Of a DNA stretch of 64,000 nucleotides, positions 11,722-22,631 are shown in pieces (position 1 is the first letter of the stretch; the number at the start of each line of letters is the position of its first letter). The notes below the pieces were generated by a model. It worked only from the letters and a program-made list of their open reading frames with translations, did not search any database and was not told where the DNA came from. The stretch spans positions 200,466-264,465 of the forward strand of contig ML769413.1 in the NCBI GenBank assembly GCA_009733575.1, written 5' to 3'. The position numbers were made by a program, and so were the translations under genes. The DNA comes from Gymnopus androsaceus JB14 (taxonomy: Eukaryota; Basidiomycota; Agaricomycetes; Agaricales; Omphalotaceae).

Positions 11722-11897
11722 CACCTGCTAGTCCCCACTAATCCCTCCTGTTAGAGGCCTCAATCGTTTTTGTTCCCGTCTAATAGGAGGGTTTACGGGG
11801 TTTACTCAGACAATAGACTAGTATAGATACCCTTAGTATATATTAGGTATTACCATCGTGCCAGAGCATATTTGGCGCCCATAGGCGCCCATTATCT
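11722..11897. repeat. Left terminal inverted repeat of the KDZ element
   Basis: 176 bp matching the reverse complement of 22448-22623 with about four mismatches by eye. Ends in a GGCGCC-rich stretch (TTTGGCGCCCATAGGCGCCC) that could form a local hairpin. Confidence 0.93.
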
Positions 11898-12175
11898 GGT
11901 ATGGCACACAGCGAGCGGGATTTTTTAACCATCCAAACCTTCATTTCAAGAGATATAACTAGACAAAATGTTATTAAACACATGTTTAACTACTCTACGA
12001 GACATCTTCCGCCAGAGTAACAAGAAAATTAGTCATTATTTACAAGATACTACAGTACACTTGACGCTACATTAAGCAGAGACCGCATGCTACATACAAA
12101 TCATCAAAATTACAAGAAGATAGCCTAGCACAACGTGAGAGCGCTACAGGGGATGGTACAGGGAATGCTAATGTC

Positions 12176-14720
12176 CTACTCATCGTCCACATACGCATCC
12201 GACTCACCCTCGTTTTCATCCTCAATACCATCCGCCATTGCCTTACCCTTACCCTTAGCCTTCCGCGCCATGGGGGTGCGAGTCTTTCCCGACATCTCCA
12301 CTGCTTTATCCTTCAGCCTGTCCACGCGTTTCTTCTCCGCCGGCTTCCCCTTCCCCTTCTCCTTCTCCTTCCGCTTCCCCTTCTCCTTCCGCTTCCCCTT
12401 CTCCTTCCGCTTACCTCCCGCAGGCCCCGGAGCCTCTCCCGTCGCAGGTTTTTTCTTCTTACGAGTAGTTTCTTCCTCTTCATCATCACTGGTCGGCTCC
12501 TCATCAGAAACATGCTCCTGAGCCCGCTTACGCTTACGACCACTGTCCTGGCTCTTCTTTGTCTGCTTTACCCTTCCAACTAACGGATCGCGCAGGCCCT
12601 TCAGCTCCCGGACCTCCTTGCTCGAGAGCTTCCGCCAAACTGCCTGACCTTCAGCCCATGCATCATAGAGCTCCTTGACATCCTCAGCTTTGCTAAGCGA
12701 CTGGGGCGACACTCGGGGTATATCAGAAGGCCAGCCGTCAACGGTGACCTTGTGAACGGCAACGATGGTCTCCTCGTATTTGCTGTAAGCCATAGTAAGA
12801 CCCCTGACACCAGTGATTTCCTCTACAGATACGGAGGTCAGTCGAGAAGAATGGTAAATATCAAGAGAAACCTACCCAGTCCACGATTAATAAGCTTCAC
12901 CGTTGCCTTGGCCATGTCCGCCTTCGACAACTTCTTCGACCCCACTGCAACAGAAGGATTAGCCCCTTGCTCTGAACCCACATCGCAGGACAATCACTTA
13001 CATGCTTCTTTTGTGCAAACATAAGCGTCAAAGCATTCGCCTAACTTTGCCAGACTAATGCCAAAGGTCTCCCGCAAAAAGTCATCAGCAGGCCCCGCTC
13101 CAAAGAACCCCTTCGCTGTCTCCTTCTCAAAATCGCCACGCGTAATGACCCCAAAGGAGTTCGACCCCGAGTTAACAAAAGCATAATCGCACTAAGAATA
13201 TACTTAGCCAGAGCCAATAGAGCCGCAACCAATTAACTTACCTGAGCTTGAAGCAAATCATGAGTCTTCGAAGCCGCCTGGGCCATAGACTTGGACGACA
13301 CCCTGCGAACTTTATCCTTTGACTCCCCCTCCTTCATGTCGTAATAATCATCGCGGTACTGCTGCATTTTGACTCGGTCCTTCATGATTGCCATAAGCTT
13401 CTTGTCCTTGCGGAGCGCATCACGAATCTCCTCCAGACTAACGCGATCGCCAGGGCCCGCATCTAAGAGCTTGTTTTAAGATCTATAATCATCAAAAGCG
13501 TCACTGAAGACTAACCTTCATTCAGCTCTTTGCCCTTAAAATGGACCATGATGTTCCAATCGGACACCTTCCTCCTCTGCGTGATTGGCGGAGCGTGCAA
13601 CGCAAGCTGCTTGACGCGAGTAACCTTCACGCCGTTAGCCTCTGCGATTTCCTCCAGCTTTTTCTCGTACGCAGCCGTCGCAGCATTAATTGCGCTCATC
13701 AGGTTATGCTGCTTCTCCGCATTCGAAAGATTAGCAGCCTTCCTTTCCTCTACGCCCATTTTTGCCCTCTTCTTTCGCGATGAGCCCACCTCCTCAGCTG
13801 GAGGGCAGCGACTGGTAGAGGCGTTCTCAAGAATCGGGCCTTCCGAGCCTTGAACCACCGCAGAACTCGAAGCGCCGCGCACGCGTTCAGGTTGCCCAGA
13901 CCCCTCAGAAGTCGAACTGCCGTCCACGCGTTCAGATTGCTCAGACTCTTCAATCGCACCAGAAGCCAAAGATACCTGTGGCCCAGAAGGGCTAATGGCC
14001 TCAGAGGAGCGCGCCGAAACAGCTGGAGGCATGCCACGAAGATCAGCAGGGCCTTTGACATGTTTTGAAGCAGCAGTTGCTGCAGGAATGGAAGCTCCAC
14101 GTGCAAGAGAGGAGTCTCCGGAGCCAGCTACATCGGAAATCTCGACAGAAAAGCCATTGCGAGCAACAGGCTCTTCGAGGCGTTCTGAACCAGCAGCTGC
14201 AGGAATGGAAGCTCCACGTGCAAGAGAGGAGTCTCCGGAGCCAGCTACATCGGAAATCTCGACAGAAAAGCCATTGCAAGCAACAGGCTCTTCGACGCGT
14301 TCTGAACCAGCAGCTGCAGGAATGGAAGGTCCGCGCGCAACCGAGGAATGTCCTGGATCAGCTATAATCTGATTCTGGAGAGAAGGGCCGCCATAGCCAG
14401 TCAGCTGAAGGATATCCAATGATCGAACAGCCGGGGGTTCACCAGACTCCGCGAGGGCGCCAGAATCGAGACGGTCGAGGTAGCTGATGACCTGGCTAGA
14501 CGATGGCCGTTGGATAGTGATTTTGCGCATGGTTTGTGAAGCTTTTTCTACAAAGCACAAAAATCTGATTAAAAAACGCAGAAAAAACCAGAAAGAAAAA
14601 CATACGGATCGCCTCCTGAGTGCTTTTGGACGGCTCAGCGGCGAGAGCTTTTGCTTGGGCTACCTCGGAGGCATCGACATTGATGTTGACCACAGGATCG
14701 ACCCATGAAAGCTTATCCAT
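12176..14720 (-). CDS. Transposon-carried basic nuclear protein with a possible HMG-like segment
   Basis: Six exons join in frame (14720-14606, 14547-13516, 13462-13242, 13191-13002, 12944-12876, 12822-12176) to give 757 aa. The start (MDKLSWVDPVVNINVD) is the first ATG upstream that stays in frame. Exon 2 contains a 39-residue tandem repeat, about 2.5 copies (14050-14340), rich in Ser, Ala and Glu. A Lys/Arg region follows (RKKRAKMGVEERKAANLSNA). The segment around KVSDWNIMVHFKGKELNE up to MKDRVKMQQYRDDYY has the Trp/His/Lys pattern of HMG-box-like DNA-binding folds, but this is tentative. The last exon has VDGWPSDIPRVSPQSL and then long KGKRKEK repeats and an acidic end. Likely nuclear and nucleic-acid binding by composition. 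It is divergent from the gene at 14899 (178-bp gap). The role in transposition is unknown. Confidence 0.75.
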
Positions 14721-14898
14721 CTTGGGCAAAAGAGTGATCAACAAAGTTTGGTGAAATCGGCGTCCCCAAAAAAGCCAATAAAGTTTCGGTGGCGCTGTCG
14801 CACAACGTGGGCTGGGATTCGCAGTGAGCAAAGAATCTCGTAAGTTTAAGAAACTTTACCTTTGGCCACCACCATCCTCCTCCAGATCGACTTGCAAC

Positions 14899-16177
14899 AT
14901 GAACAACAGTAGTAAGTTGTGTTTGAGTTACTTTCATCAAATTCCCAAGTGATGTTTTCTGACAAATCAATCTTTTTTCCAGGAAAAGATGCCGAGCCCG
15001 AGGAACCGGCTGAACTTCCTTTGCCTTCTGCCATCAACCAAGCCCGTCTCGATGCTTTGACAAGGCTCACGAAAGGCGACGGCGTACAGGAAGGTAAGTC
15101 AGTTCTTGATTTTAACCTCACATGCAATCTCAATCGTTGCAATGCAGCGAAACGCGAGTTCTATGAAATCGCCAGAGCTTCTATACTAACTTCCATGCGT
15201 CGGTTCAAGACACGACTGGCATACTCCCAAGACTTAAGTAAGCTGCCTCTTCCTTCAGGTGGACTCGGCGCTAACATAAATTGTAGCTCTTGAGGAAGCA
15301 CGCTATACATTCCAGCAGATCTTAGGTGCTACCGAAAACACGTTTGGTCAGTCAATTTCTTCATGTTTCCCGATATCTTGTAGCCTCATTATTGGCTTAG
15401 CATTTACCGGGGATGCATACGGCGAAAACCAGACCCAAGCATCTGGACAAAGCACCTCTCTCTCCTCTTCGACCCGGCTTCCGCCTCAGACCCCGAAGGA
15501 TCATCACCGTGCTCCACTAATTCCTCCTCCGAATCCTCTCAAACCTAAAACCCCCATAGCCGAACCTGATCTTAAAATCCCTCGAGCAATTCCTCTCATT
15601 GTGTCCGGCGGACGCTTTGCCATGCCCAACTTTGGACCTCCTCTTCCCCAGCCTCCCCTCGATGTCCCTGAAAACTCCGGCCCAGCCTACGTCGTTTACC
15701 TCGGGACCAACAACTGTTCCGGCTTTTTTCGCCACTTCCACAGCACCGACAGCATGCCTGGCGCCGAGACCATTGCGCCTGCAAACTTTCCTGGGCGCCT
15801 CGTCAAATCTTTCCCCACCGTCCAGGCTGCAAAGAGCACGTACCAAGAGTGCCTGCAGACCGGTGTACTTGGCCTGCTGGCCCAGGAGGACACGAAGACT
15901 ACCGTGTACATTGTGACCAAGGGGTTTGAGCCAGGCGTCTACGCATCCAGGTGAGCCTCAATCCTTCTTTGATTCCCGTCAGCAAAATGACCTCCCATGC
16001 AGGAAGAACGCCCTTAAATACGGCCTGAACTGGCGCGGCGGCGAAGTTACCTGCACCGATGGCACCGTGATCCAAGCCAAGGCCATCTTCGAGCTCTGGA
16101 GGTCCCTCGGTCATGTCACGCATCTCCGCTGGGACCGTAAGTTTGTTGTGGACGCGATTTTGAGCGAAGCGGTGTAG
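14899..16177 (+). CDS. Transposon-carried protein with possible RNase H1 N-terminal-like (viroplasmin-type) modules
   Basis: Six exons (14899-14911, 14983-15093, 15148-15237, 15287-15346, 15401-15950, 16003-16177) join in frame with GT/AG ends. The start MNNS is supported by the splice signal 13 nt after the ATG. The N-terminal third is helical and charged, and the middle is Pro/Ser-rich. The C-terminal part has two stretches resembling the RNase H1 N-terminal fold: AYVVYLGTNNCSGFFRHF ... FPGRLVKSFPTVQAAKSTY, and VYIVTKGFEPGVYASRKNAL ... IQAKAIFELWRSLG. These match the known pattern of a YxVxxG-xxPGVY start followed by a FxTxxxA helix. That fold binds nucleic acid duplexes in RNase H1; no catalytic RNase H domain is present. 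The domain call is a judgement from pattern and needs a profile search. Confidence 0.7.
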
Positions 16178-16513
16178 CACTAATATTCATATATCCATTA
16201 ATCGTGTACTCATACATCTCCGACTGTCTTGATATAAATTTTTTTCAAATAAATCGATACAGTCCAAGATATAAGTAGTTACATTAAAAGCACTCGTTGT
16301 GCAAGCCTAGCCAACTGCACTATTCTCGCTTTTGCCAATACGCTTCGACCCGTTACGACACTTGTATATGCCAGGGGGATGCCCATTCCATTGGTCCGTC
16401 CATTTGCTAACGATCGATCAGTTGGCAGTATCTTTGAGAAGGAAACAAGAACGTACTTAATGCGACTCCAACGAGCATCATCCAATATCGTGTCGCGATT
16501 TCTGGCCATAAAG
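16178..16513. other. Spacer inside the KDZ element
   Basis: Convergent 3' ends of two genes; no coding sequence supported. An antisense open frame at 16279-16509 lacks coding character. Confidence 0.5.
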
Positions 16514-16946
16514 TTATTTCACATACAAAAACCAGAGAGGCGAAGCACACTTTAAGTAATATTTGGTATCGGACTCCTTACGCTGGAGCTTAGCTGCTGC
16601 CTTCTCATCGCCGTCCATGGCACCTCTGCGCCTGCAAAGACATATGAGCTTCCGAATGAAAAAAAAAACCCCCTAGAGAGCGTACTGCATCATCCGGCGC
16701 CGTTCCATCTCTTTGAGTTTTTGACCCTTCCTGTATGCACAAGCGAAACAGAGCATATTTTAGAATACACGTATAGTAAACGGCACTCCATTACCTGCAG
16801 GATAATGGAGCGTTGAAGGTTATAACGACATACCGAAGGCGGTAGTTGCGATTAGCCTTTGCACGGCTATTCTTGCGATTTTCTGCTTTTTGCTCCGGAG
16901 TGAGCTGGGACTTCGCAATTGCAGAGGCAGTCCGAGCTCGAGGCAT
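16514..16946 (-). CDS. Small basic protein with a bZIP-like basic region
   Basis: Three exons (16946-16834, 16730-16686, 16631-16514) join in frame to 91 aa. Begins MPRARTASAIAKSQLTPEQK. The stretch AENRKNSRAKANRNYRLRKG resembles the Asn/Arg-spaced basic region of bZIP proteins, followed by KLKEMERRRMMQRRG; no clear leucine zipper follows. The C-terminus is KYYLKCASPLWFLYVK. The gene is too short and spliced to show up as a simple open frame. It lies in the same orientation as the TET-like gene at 17383-19165, but its start is on the transposase side, 437 bp before that gene's stop. It could be a DNA-binding accessory or regulator of the element. I do not recognise a named family. Confidence 0.62.
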
Positions 16947-17382
16947 CCTAAGAGTGTGTTTGATTATGAAATGAGGACAGTTTGCAAGATTGTGAGTTTG
17001 TGATAGTCAAAGTTTTGAAGAAAGACGGGGTTAGTCGCATGGGAAAAATCAAAGCCATTTCACTTTCGATTTAACATTTCACCCAATATCACAATTATTT
17101 TTCTACCGATCCATTGACGCATCTCAGACACAAATATTACTGAGAGAACTTGTAGACAATGTTCATAAGTTTGCCTTGTAAAAAGCTGGAAGCCATTGGG
17201 GGAATCAATGTTGAATAATTGGCCATCGAATGCTTCGATGGCTTGTTTTATGTGTTCGAGTAATTTTGTACCTTGCATGCTAGGGCCTCTGTATCGTAGT
17301 TTCTACAGTGCGCACTTAATTTCAAAACATCGGGGAAGTAACCTAGTATATTTCTATCCTTTGGATGCACATGCGTAAGTAC

Positions 17383-19165
17383 CTATGAGCCCGTCGACGT
17401 GTCCTGAAGCAAATCCAAAGCTACCTCACCCAAATTCTTCCGATAATCGAGCCAAGCCTGGAGCTCAGACGGCGCTGCCAAATCTCTAAACTCTTTATCT
17501 GAACGGAAGCCGTTATGATACCACCTTACAAGACCCGCTGGGAGAAAGAAAGCAAGAGAGTGGCGCCGCTCATGCTTGGCAAGGGGGGTGTTTGAATGAG
17601 GAACAGCGGCGGAGGGCACAAAGATGGCGGTCCCCGGTGGAAACTCGAATGCTAGACCAAGAGACCATGCAATGAAGTGAGCGCTGCGCTTGCAATCGAA
17701 CTTTCCCCCGCTGACTATGGCGCACATGCCGCCAATGTAATTCCAATAGTCGCTGTGATATGCGGTGCTGCTGCTGTGGAGGTTGAAGTGACAGGCCGGA
17801 TAGCAGCAGTTTTGAAAGCTGCGTTGTATTTCGGGGTTATCGACATCTACCACGCTCCTGTCAAGGTTCGTACATAGGGAATGGAGGGCTGGAAAAAGAG
17901 CAAGAAGGCCTTCTGGATGCGAAGTGAGCACAGCAAGCTGCAGAAAGGGGAATCAGCTTACGGTCAACATATCTTGCAATGCGATGTATAACTGGGCTCC
18001 CAAGCGCTTGCTGCAACAGCCTAGCATTATGAGCACTGTTCACGTAGCTCCCTGGCCGCCTTCTGCCCCCTCCAAACCCATACCCAACCCCAATGGTCGC
18101 GTAACGGCCTCTCCGATGATCCAGAAGGCCTGGAGGAAGCTTGAGGCAGCGGAAAAGCCACTCCATAAGATTGTCAAACGCCTCCATGAGCTCAGCCCAG
18201 TTGGGATCTCGAGGAGATGCGTATAGCCCCATTACTCTATGACCTGCGGCGGTTCGGACAATTTGGGTAACGCTGCGCATGGTAAGCTAAGCGGCGGCTA
18301 TTCTACTAGAAGCTGCTTGCTCACCTTCCATCCCTGGCAACGAGCTGCAGCCCAGAGAGCCGGAACACATCGGGGCTAGATACAATGTGGATTGATTCAG
18401 GCACAGCTTGATGGCCAGTCCATGCATTTGGACGAACAGGAAGGCAAGTGGAGCTGATAACTATTACAGTGGCGGATTGAATGCGACGTTGGGCGTATTG
18501 TTTGAGCACAGCGCTACTCGAGCCCATTTCCTCCTGTCTCTGAACGCTGCGCTTCTGGCGCCAGGCATCTCTAGCCTTGAGATTCACCTTCTCTTTTGCA
18601 GAAAGCCCTAAGTAGCGGTTGGGTAAGAGCTCCTTAACGGCAAAGACTCGGCGAACAGGGGCTAGCAGTGTAGCAAGAGGGAGGTGCACCGCTCTAGCTG
18701 CAGGCTGAGGCTGAGAGGAGTGGAGCTTAGGCTGGTCAGTGTCTGCTGGGTCACCTTGCTCATCTGCCAGAGCAATCTCCTGGGCGCTATACGCGCTTTG
18801 GAATAGCGAAAGCGCGTCGATATTTTGAAGCACAAGGTCTGGGCCTAGCTGGTATGGGCTGAACTCTTTCTTATTGCGTAGGACGCGTCGCCCAATTTCT
18901 AGACCTTGGTTAGCAAGCGTTTTACGCAATGGCGCTCAGAAGGAAGCAAAGAACAAAATAAGCGCTCGCCACCTCCCCAATGCCGGGGTGGCGTTGAGCG
19001 AAAGAAGCCTACTACGCAAAAAGAAATACAATATGGAGAATAAGCATACCTGCTGGAGCACCCTCATCGTCTTGATTCCTTTTGCACTTGCCCATGCTGG
19101 AAGGACGGAGAGAGAGAGCCAACAGGCTTGCCGACGTGCCGTGTTTAAATCCGAGAGGATCACAT
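17383..19165 (-). CDS. TET/JBP-family 2-oxoglutarate/Fe(II) dioxygenase, transposon-borne, with frame breaks
   Basis: Enzymes of this family oxidise 5-methylcytosine or thymine in DNA using iron and 2-oxoglutarate. The core reads AGHRVMGLYASPRDPNW, then GRYATIGVGYGFGGG, then the iron site AYHSDYWN (His-x-Asp), FEFPPGTAIFVPSAAVPHSN (distal His) and ERRHSLAFFLPAG (the Arg expected to hold 2-oxoglutarate). All key residues look present. The order and motifs fit the basidiomycete TET/JBP group linked to KDZ elements. The stop is at 17383. Frame has to change at about 17950 (within an A/G run) and about 18900. A 38-nt gap near 18283-18320 is unusually short for an intron. The 5' end near 19165-19200 is unresolved and approaches or overlaps the divergent transposase start. 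Either sequence errors or decay. Confidence 0.82.
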
Positions 19166-19202
19166 GGCTGTTTGAGTCATTGATAATTCTTCCAAGTCTT
19201 GC

Positions 19203-22200
19203 ATGAACACCGCTCGCTTCAATAACCGCGTCAATCGTATAGCCAAAGCCCGCGGCGGTGCGGTTCGTTCCTCATCCAGTCGTATTCGAGGCCCTGCTCA
19301 TGGGTGCCAAGGCTCCGCCAAATCACAGAGAAGGCTGGGAGGCAACTCGACTCAAGTCCTGCGCCGCGCTGATCTTGCTACACTCAACCACAAGGGTGAA
19401 TTGGCTCAGCTTCAAGCTGAGATTTCAGGCACTCCGGACATTACTATTCAACAAACTTACGGTGCTGATTCTCATGACTTCGACATGCCCATGGGTTGCG
19501 ATTATGGCGACTCCAGACCATGCGCGGATGACGACGAGGATTCAGACTGGGAAGCGGAGGATGAGGCTGAGCAGCTAAAAGAGAAGTTGAGGGAGAGAGC
19601 TGGGTATTGCATCCGCCGTGAAGACCATCGTACGCGTCGCGACCGAACTGATCTCCAGTGGAAGCATTGGGAAAGCCAGAGAGAGTTTATGCTGGATGCT
19701 TACATGACTTGGTCTCTCCGTGAAAAGGATGAAAGCGCTCCTCGAGAGGGCCGGAAATTGGAGTCTGAAATGGGTATTACGGTGATAGACCTCTTCGGTA
19801 AGTGACGGCTGCAGCTCTATGGTTGTACCAGCGGCGCTGATAGTTATCAGGTACTAATTACAGGGGTATTCCTCGGTATGAGGGCGATACCTGGCAATCC
19901 CAGTCGCTGCTTCTAGCGGGCCTTCTTCCCACTGCTCCTCTTGCCCACACCTATGCCGTCACTATCCGTACAATGCAGCTTTATCACACTCTGTTCTGTC
20001 GCTGTCCTAAAATTGGAATCCAGCCTTTTGCAAAAACGCTTTGTGACCTAGCTGGTGAAGCGTTTAAGCCTTACATGTCTACCCAACTCTCAACAGCATT
20101 CGACGTTTATTGCTCCCTTTTACAAGGCGTTCGCAAACGAGTAAATGTAGCCCTGGGGCGTGACAGCACGGACTGGCGCATGTTAAACTCATGCCCTCCA
20201 TGCCAATACCGGCTTAGAGAGGATCTACCTTTGGAGGTGCGGATGATTGTGGAGATGGATGGAAATGATTCCCTGCGTCGAGTCGAACGTCGTGGTGACG
20301 CTTCCTTGGTACCGTTGGGTGAGGGTGAGGAGGAAGGCGCGCCGCGACTAGGTCCTTTGAAGGAGCGGAAAGATCACCGAGTAGGGGGAGGGGACTACTT
20401 CCTGTCTCGGGAGGAGGTGGATGCGTGGGACAAAGGCTGCTGGGAGGATGCTCCGGCGGAGGCTCAGCCTCAGGAAATGACAAAGTCACCGTTAGAGATG
20501 CTCTGGGAAGAAGGTCGCTGCGAGGAGCGGTGGAATAATATGAAGGAGCGCAATACGGCTCGCTCAGTTGGAAGGTTCTACGAGTGGGGATGGTTTGTAC
20601 TCTTATGCCGACATATGTTCCTGCTTGTCGCCTGCGACATGATTAGGAGCGGAGAGCAGTAAGTCTCTTGCTTAATCCTTTCAGCCTATATTTGTTGACG
20701 CCTGGAATAGAAGCAAATATCCACTTGCGTGCCTTCACAAATACATGTCCGCAGAGAAGAGAGAGCGTCTTCAGAATGGGGAGGGTAGGCCTGCCGGGAA
20801 GTTGGGGTGCGCCTACGACTGCGGATGTAAGCTGGGAAAAACGGTGAATCGGAGCCCTCTGCAGGAACTAGCTCTCTGGGCATTGTTCTTGCCAATGGTT
20901 GGCCTGATGCACGGCTATGCGCACGAGCGACTATGTCAACTCCTCTTCCTTATGCTTTACATCGCGGGGACGGGACTGGAAGATGGAGAGGGCTGCGAAC
21001 GCTACTTCAGCATCATGAATGCGCTCGCCGGAGTAACTCGACATATGTCTGTGTTCCATCGCCGGCAAGCCATTGCGGAAGTTGCATATGCGCATGACAA
21101 CCTCGAAGCTTACGCAAACCTCAGCCGTTTCATAATCAATAACTATCGCCAGGCGCTGGAGATCTTGGCAACCCGCAACTCCGTCTCACGAAGCATGGTG
21201 CAGGCCGGAATTTCTGCAGAGAATTTCTTTGAGTGGCTCGAGGAGGAAGGGAACTACCTGCGTAGCTTGACTAAAACTCCTCCCTCAGAAACGCTGGAGA
21301 TGGAGTATTATCTCAAGCTCGAGATGTTATATGCCTGCCAGGGCAGACTAATGAAGGTTCGTGCGGTCTGGAAAGAGTACCAGCCTTCTCCAACCGACGC
21401 AGCGGCAACGAGCAGGATAGAGGCCAAGCATCGTAATGAGCAGGAGAACGAACGCAAGCTGATTGCAGATGTTCAGGCTCTGGAGAACAAGCTAGGGTTG
21501 GCTTCACGTTGGAAGGAGGGTTCAGAGGAATGGGAGGCTGCGAAGAAGCTAGTGAGAGAAAGAGACTATAGAAAGGCTTTGGATAAGCTGGAGGGCCTCT
21601 TGGTTGCACGTATCTTTGAGATGACTCGCCTGAATGTGGCTGGAACTGGTACGCTTGTTCATATTTCTTCAAAGATTCTGGCTGACTTTGTTGTACAGGC
21701 TATAAGATGCGTAAACACCTGGCGAATGCGCTGAAAGCCCGGTCAAAGTCTATTCAAGCAGCGATTGAGACGTATAACACAGCTGCGCGCTCCCTGTCGC
21801 CTCCTCGCCAGCTGATCTCCTGGGACGAAATCCTAGACTTTTCCTTCCTTTCGGAGTTCGATATCTTACGGGATGCTCGGGATGATGTACGAGAGAAGAA
21901 ATGGGCCACGCAGAAGAACCGTCTGCTGATGCAGCAGTTCTTCAAGCTGCTCTCTGCGGAGACAGAGCTGACTCGCCTGCATGTTGAGATCCGGAGGTTA
22001 TTGACTTATATGGAGGATGAGGACTCGAAGATTCATGCATGTTCAGAGAGGCTGCGTGAGTCAGATCCTGCGTTGGCTTTGCAAGTCCGTCTCCGAGGCC
22101 AGATGCGCTCACGCTTCAACAAGCTTCACCGACAACGTTTTGGGGCGATTACAAGGTTGGAAGGGTTTCAGCGCGCTAACATGGTCTACTTCAGGCGCGG

Positions 22201-22372
22201 GACGTCAGTGGCAGTTGACGATTTCGTTATTGATGCTGGTGAGCTTGATGTTATGGGAAGTGGTGGCATCGATGAGGGGGGGATTGATCCCGAGTCACTC
22301 CATGCGGAGGAGGAGGCGATCATTGCAGAGGAGGTGGAGCTCATGATGTTTATTGCTGAAGATGAGTCGTAG
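19203..22372 (+). CDS. KDZ (Kyakuja-Dileera-Zisupton) transposase
   Basis: Four exons (19203-19797, 19851-20658, 20711-21648, 21699-22372) join in frame to 1,004 aa with no internal stop. Family hallmarks in order: a short Cys-containing region (CPPCQYRLRED), IVEMDGNDSLRRV (first catalytic-type Asp), YDCGCKLG (the YD motif) and LEDGEGCERYFSIMN (the DGE..ER motif). A charged helical C-terminal half follows and the end is acidic (EEEAIIAEEVELMMF). The N-terminal region is basic and Ser/Arg-rich. KDZ transposases use a DDE-like RNase H-fold catalytic core; this protein keeps the expected acidic residues. It is transcribed away from the TET gene, so both may share the short region around 19165-19203. 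The intron 2 acceptor at 19850 was chosen because the nearer AG gives a stop. Confidence 0.9.
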
Positions 22373-22447
22373 AGTACTTGTACAGTGTTTTCTAGTCCTG
22401 TTTCTTGAAATGAAGGTTTAGATAGTCAAAGAATCCTGCCCGCTGTG

Positions 22448-22623
22448 AGATAATAGGCGCCTATGAGCGCCAAATATGCTCTGGCACGATGGTAATACCT
22501 AATATATACTAAGGGTATCTATACTAGTCTATTGTCTGAGTAAACCCCGTAAACCCTCCTATTAGACGGAAACAAAAACGATTGAGGCCTCTAACTGGAG
22601 GGATTAGTGGGGACTAGCAGGTG
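22448..22623. repeat. Right terminal inverted repeat of the KDZ element
   Basis: Reverse complement of 11722-11897 with about four mismatches; ends GGACTAGCAGGTG directly before the second ATAGTGCT. Confidence 0.93.
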
Positions 22624-22631
22624 ATAGTGCT
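22624..22631. repeat. Right 8-bp target-site duplication of the KDZ element
   Basis: ATAGTGCT, the same eight bases as 11714-11721; the host F-box sequence resumes with AGTGAGC. Confidence 0.93.

Larger units (their letters stand above)
11722..22623. mobile_element. KDZ-type DNA transposon, 10,902 bp, carrying a TET/JBP oxygenase and three other cargo genes
   Basis: Near-perfect 176-bp terminal inverted repeats (CACCTGCTAGTCCCCACTAA at both ends), an 8-bp target duplication and an internal KDZ-type transposase define a complete element. Gene order: HMG-like/basic protein (-), RNase H1-N-like protein (+), small basic protein (-), TET/JBP dioxygenase (-), KDZ transposase (+). KDZ (Kyakuja-Dileera-Zisupton) elements with linked TET/JBP genes are known from basidiomycetes, and 8-bp duplications are known for Zisupton. 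The inverted repeats differ at only about four positions by my reading, and the disrupted host gene has no other lesion, so insertion looks recent. Whether it still moves depends on the TET and transposase frames described separately. Confidence 0.93.

Noticed and set aside
13530..14372. Plus-strand open frames opposite the HMG-like gene, with an apparent repeat
   Set aside because: The repeat belongs to the 117-bp unit of the minus-strand gene, which splices in frame over six exons.
17931..17965. A 24-nt GT...AG intron in the TET gene
   Set aside because: Too short for a spliceosomal intron; a one-base shift in the A/G run restores a better matching frame.
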